Assembly (NCBI GenBank): GCA_008000375.1
Contig: SMOI01000016.1
Location: forward strand, 1-64,000
Length of the DNA: 64,000 nucleotides
Source: Poteriospumella lacustris
Taxonomy: Eukaryota; Sar; Chrysophyceae; Chromulinales; Dinobryaceae
Reading direction: 5' to 3'
Shown here: positions 63,722-64,000 of the stretch, one piece after another
How the letters are laid out: each line of letters begins with the position of its first letter
Position numbering within the stretch: position 1 is the stretch's first letter
Made by a program: the position numbers and the translations under genes
The notes under the pieces: model-generated
The model's database searches: none
What the model saw: only the letters and a program-made list of their open reading frames with translations
What the model was told of the DNA's origin: nothing

Positions 63722-64000
63722 CGCACGACCAACCTACAGCCACAGCCATTGCAGTGTCGGTCTTTCTCTTCGGTCTGTTTTCTGTGTAACCGGACGTGCA
63801 TCAACACTCCGCATCGTTATATTGGCACAGCCATTTTACAGCTCGTCGAACCACCCACCCCCACAGGACTACAACACCTCACGGCTCCCCGCTGTTCTCT
63901 CGCTGGCGACGATTACTTCTTGTGCGCGGTGATAATGACGAACTTGATCACACCCTTTCTCAATCCCTCGCGCATCCACATCTATGTACAGTAAATCCAC
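63722..64000. other. Downstream flank of Tdp1 gene to window end
   Basis: 279 bases, probably the Tdp1 3' UTR and the start of the next intergenic region. Nothing else recognised. Confidence 0.4.

Noticed and set aside
1-64000. tRNA, rRNA, transposable element or viral insert
   Set aside because: I scanned for tRNA-like A/B boxes, reverse transcriptase, transposase and integrase motifs and terminal repeats and saw none; a tRNAscan or repeat search would be needed to exclude small or decayed copies.

Overview
The window is nuclear DNA of a compact eukaryotic genome, most likely a flagellated protist. The evidence is short GT-AG introns of about 55-120 bases whose splicing joins conserved domains in frame, head-to-head and tail-to-tail genes separated by a few hundred bases, and strictly eukaryotic families: Rab-like GTPases, condensin SMC2, COG2, a MAP-kinase kinase, CEP131, CFAP52, ABCF3/GCN20 and Tdp1. 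CEP131, CFAP52 and a centrosomin-type protein imply basal bodies and motile cilia. A stramenopile is my best guess from overall character; an IF-3 gene with a signal-peptide-like leader hints at a plastid-bearing lineage. Neither placement can be proved from the window alone.

Layout. 1-2818: divergent secretory genes, an exostosin-like glycosyltransferase (cut by the window edge) and a PC-esterase/TBL-type protein. 3137-7772: a tandem duplication of a two-gene unit, a 3CxxC zinc-finger gene (+) facing a five-exon Rab-like GTPase gene (-). 8228-23081: a myristoylatable zinc-finger/coiled-coil protein, CEP131-like, a large unknown nuclear-looking protein, ABCF3/GCN20-like, an ankyrin-WW protein and an ethanolamine/choline kinase, followed by a decayed fragment of a second kinase copy. 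24361-30093: one intronless gene for a giant membrane protein that looks like two histidine-kinase/receiver modules in tandem, with every catalytic residue I could align replaced.

30612-46084: organellar IF-3, an ankyrin protein with a signal peptide and an HIEL tail (predicted in the ER lumen), COG2, a hemerythrin-like protein with a CaaX box, a centrosomin (CM1/Cnn_1N) protein and CFAP52. 46721-57880: a MAPKK-like kinase, an F-box-like protein, a glutathione transferase, SMC2 and an ankyrin/proline-rich protein. 57966-63721: a head-to-head pair, a NADAR-FHA-RRM-RS fusion and a Tdp1 with a changed second active-site motif; both families act on nucleic-acid adducts.

The genes do not form one pathway. 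Local themes are cilium/centrosome (CEP131, CM1 protein, CFAP52), secretion and cell surface (glycosyltransferase, esterase, COG2, Rab-like pair, ER ankyrin protein), and nucleic-acid maintenance (SMC2, NADAR fusion, Tdp1). The most novel items are the tandem pseudo-histidine-kinase, the ER-lumenal ankyrin protein and the NADAR/Tdp1 pair. Multi-exon structures were worked out by eye from splice-site consensus, phase and domain continuity; no transcript data were available.
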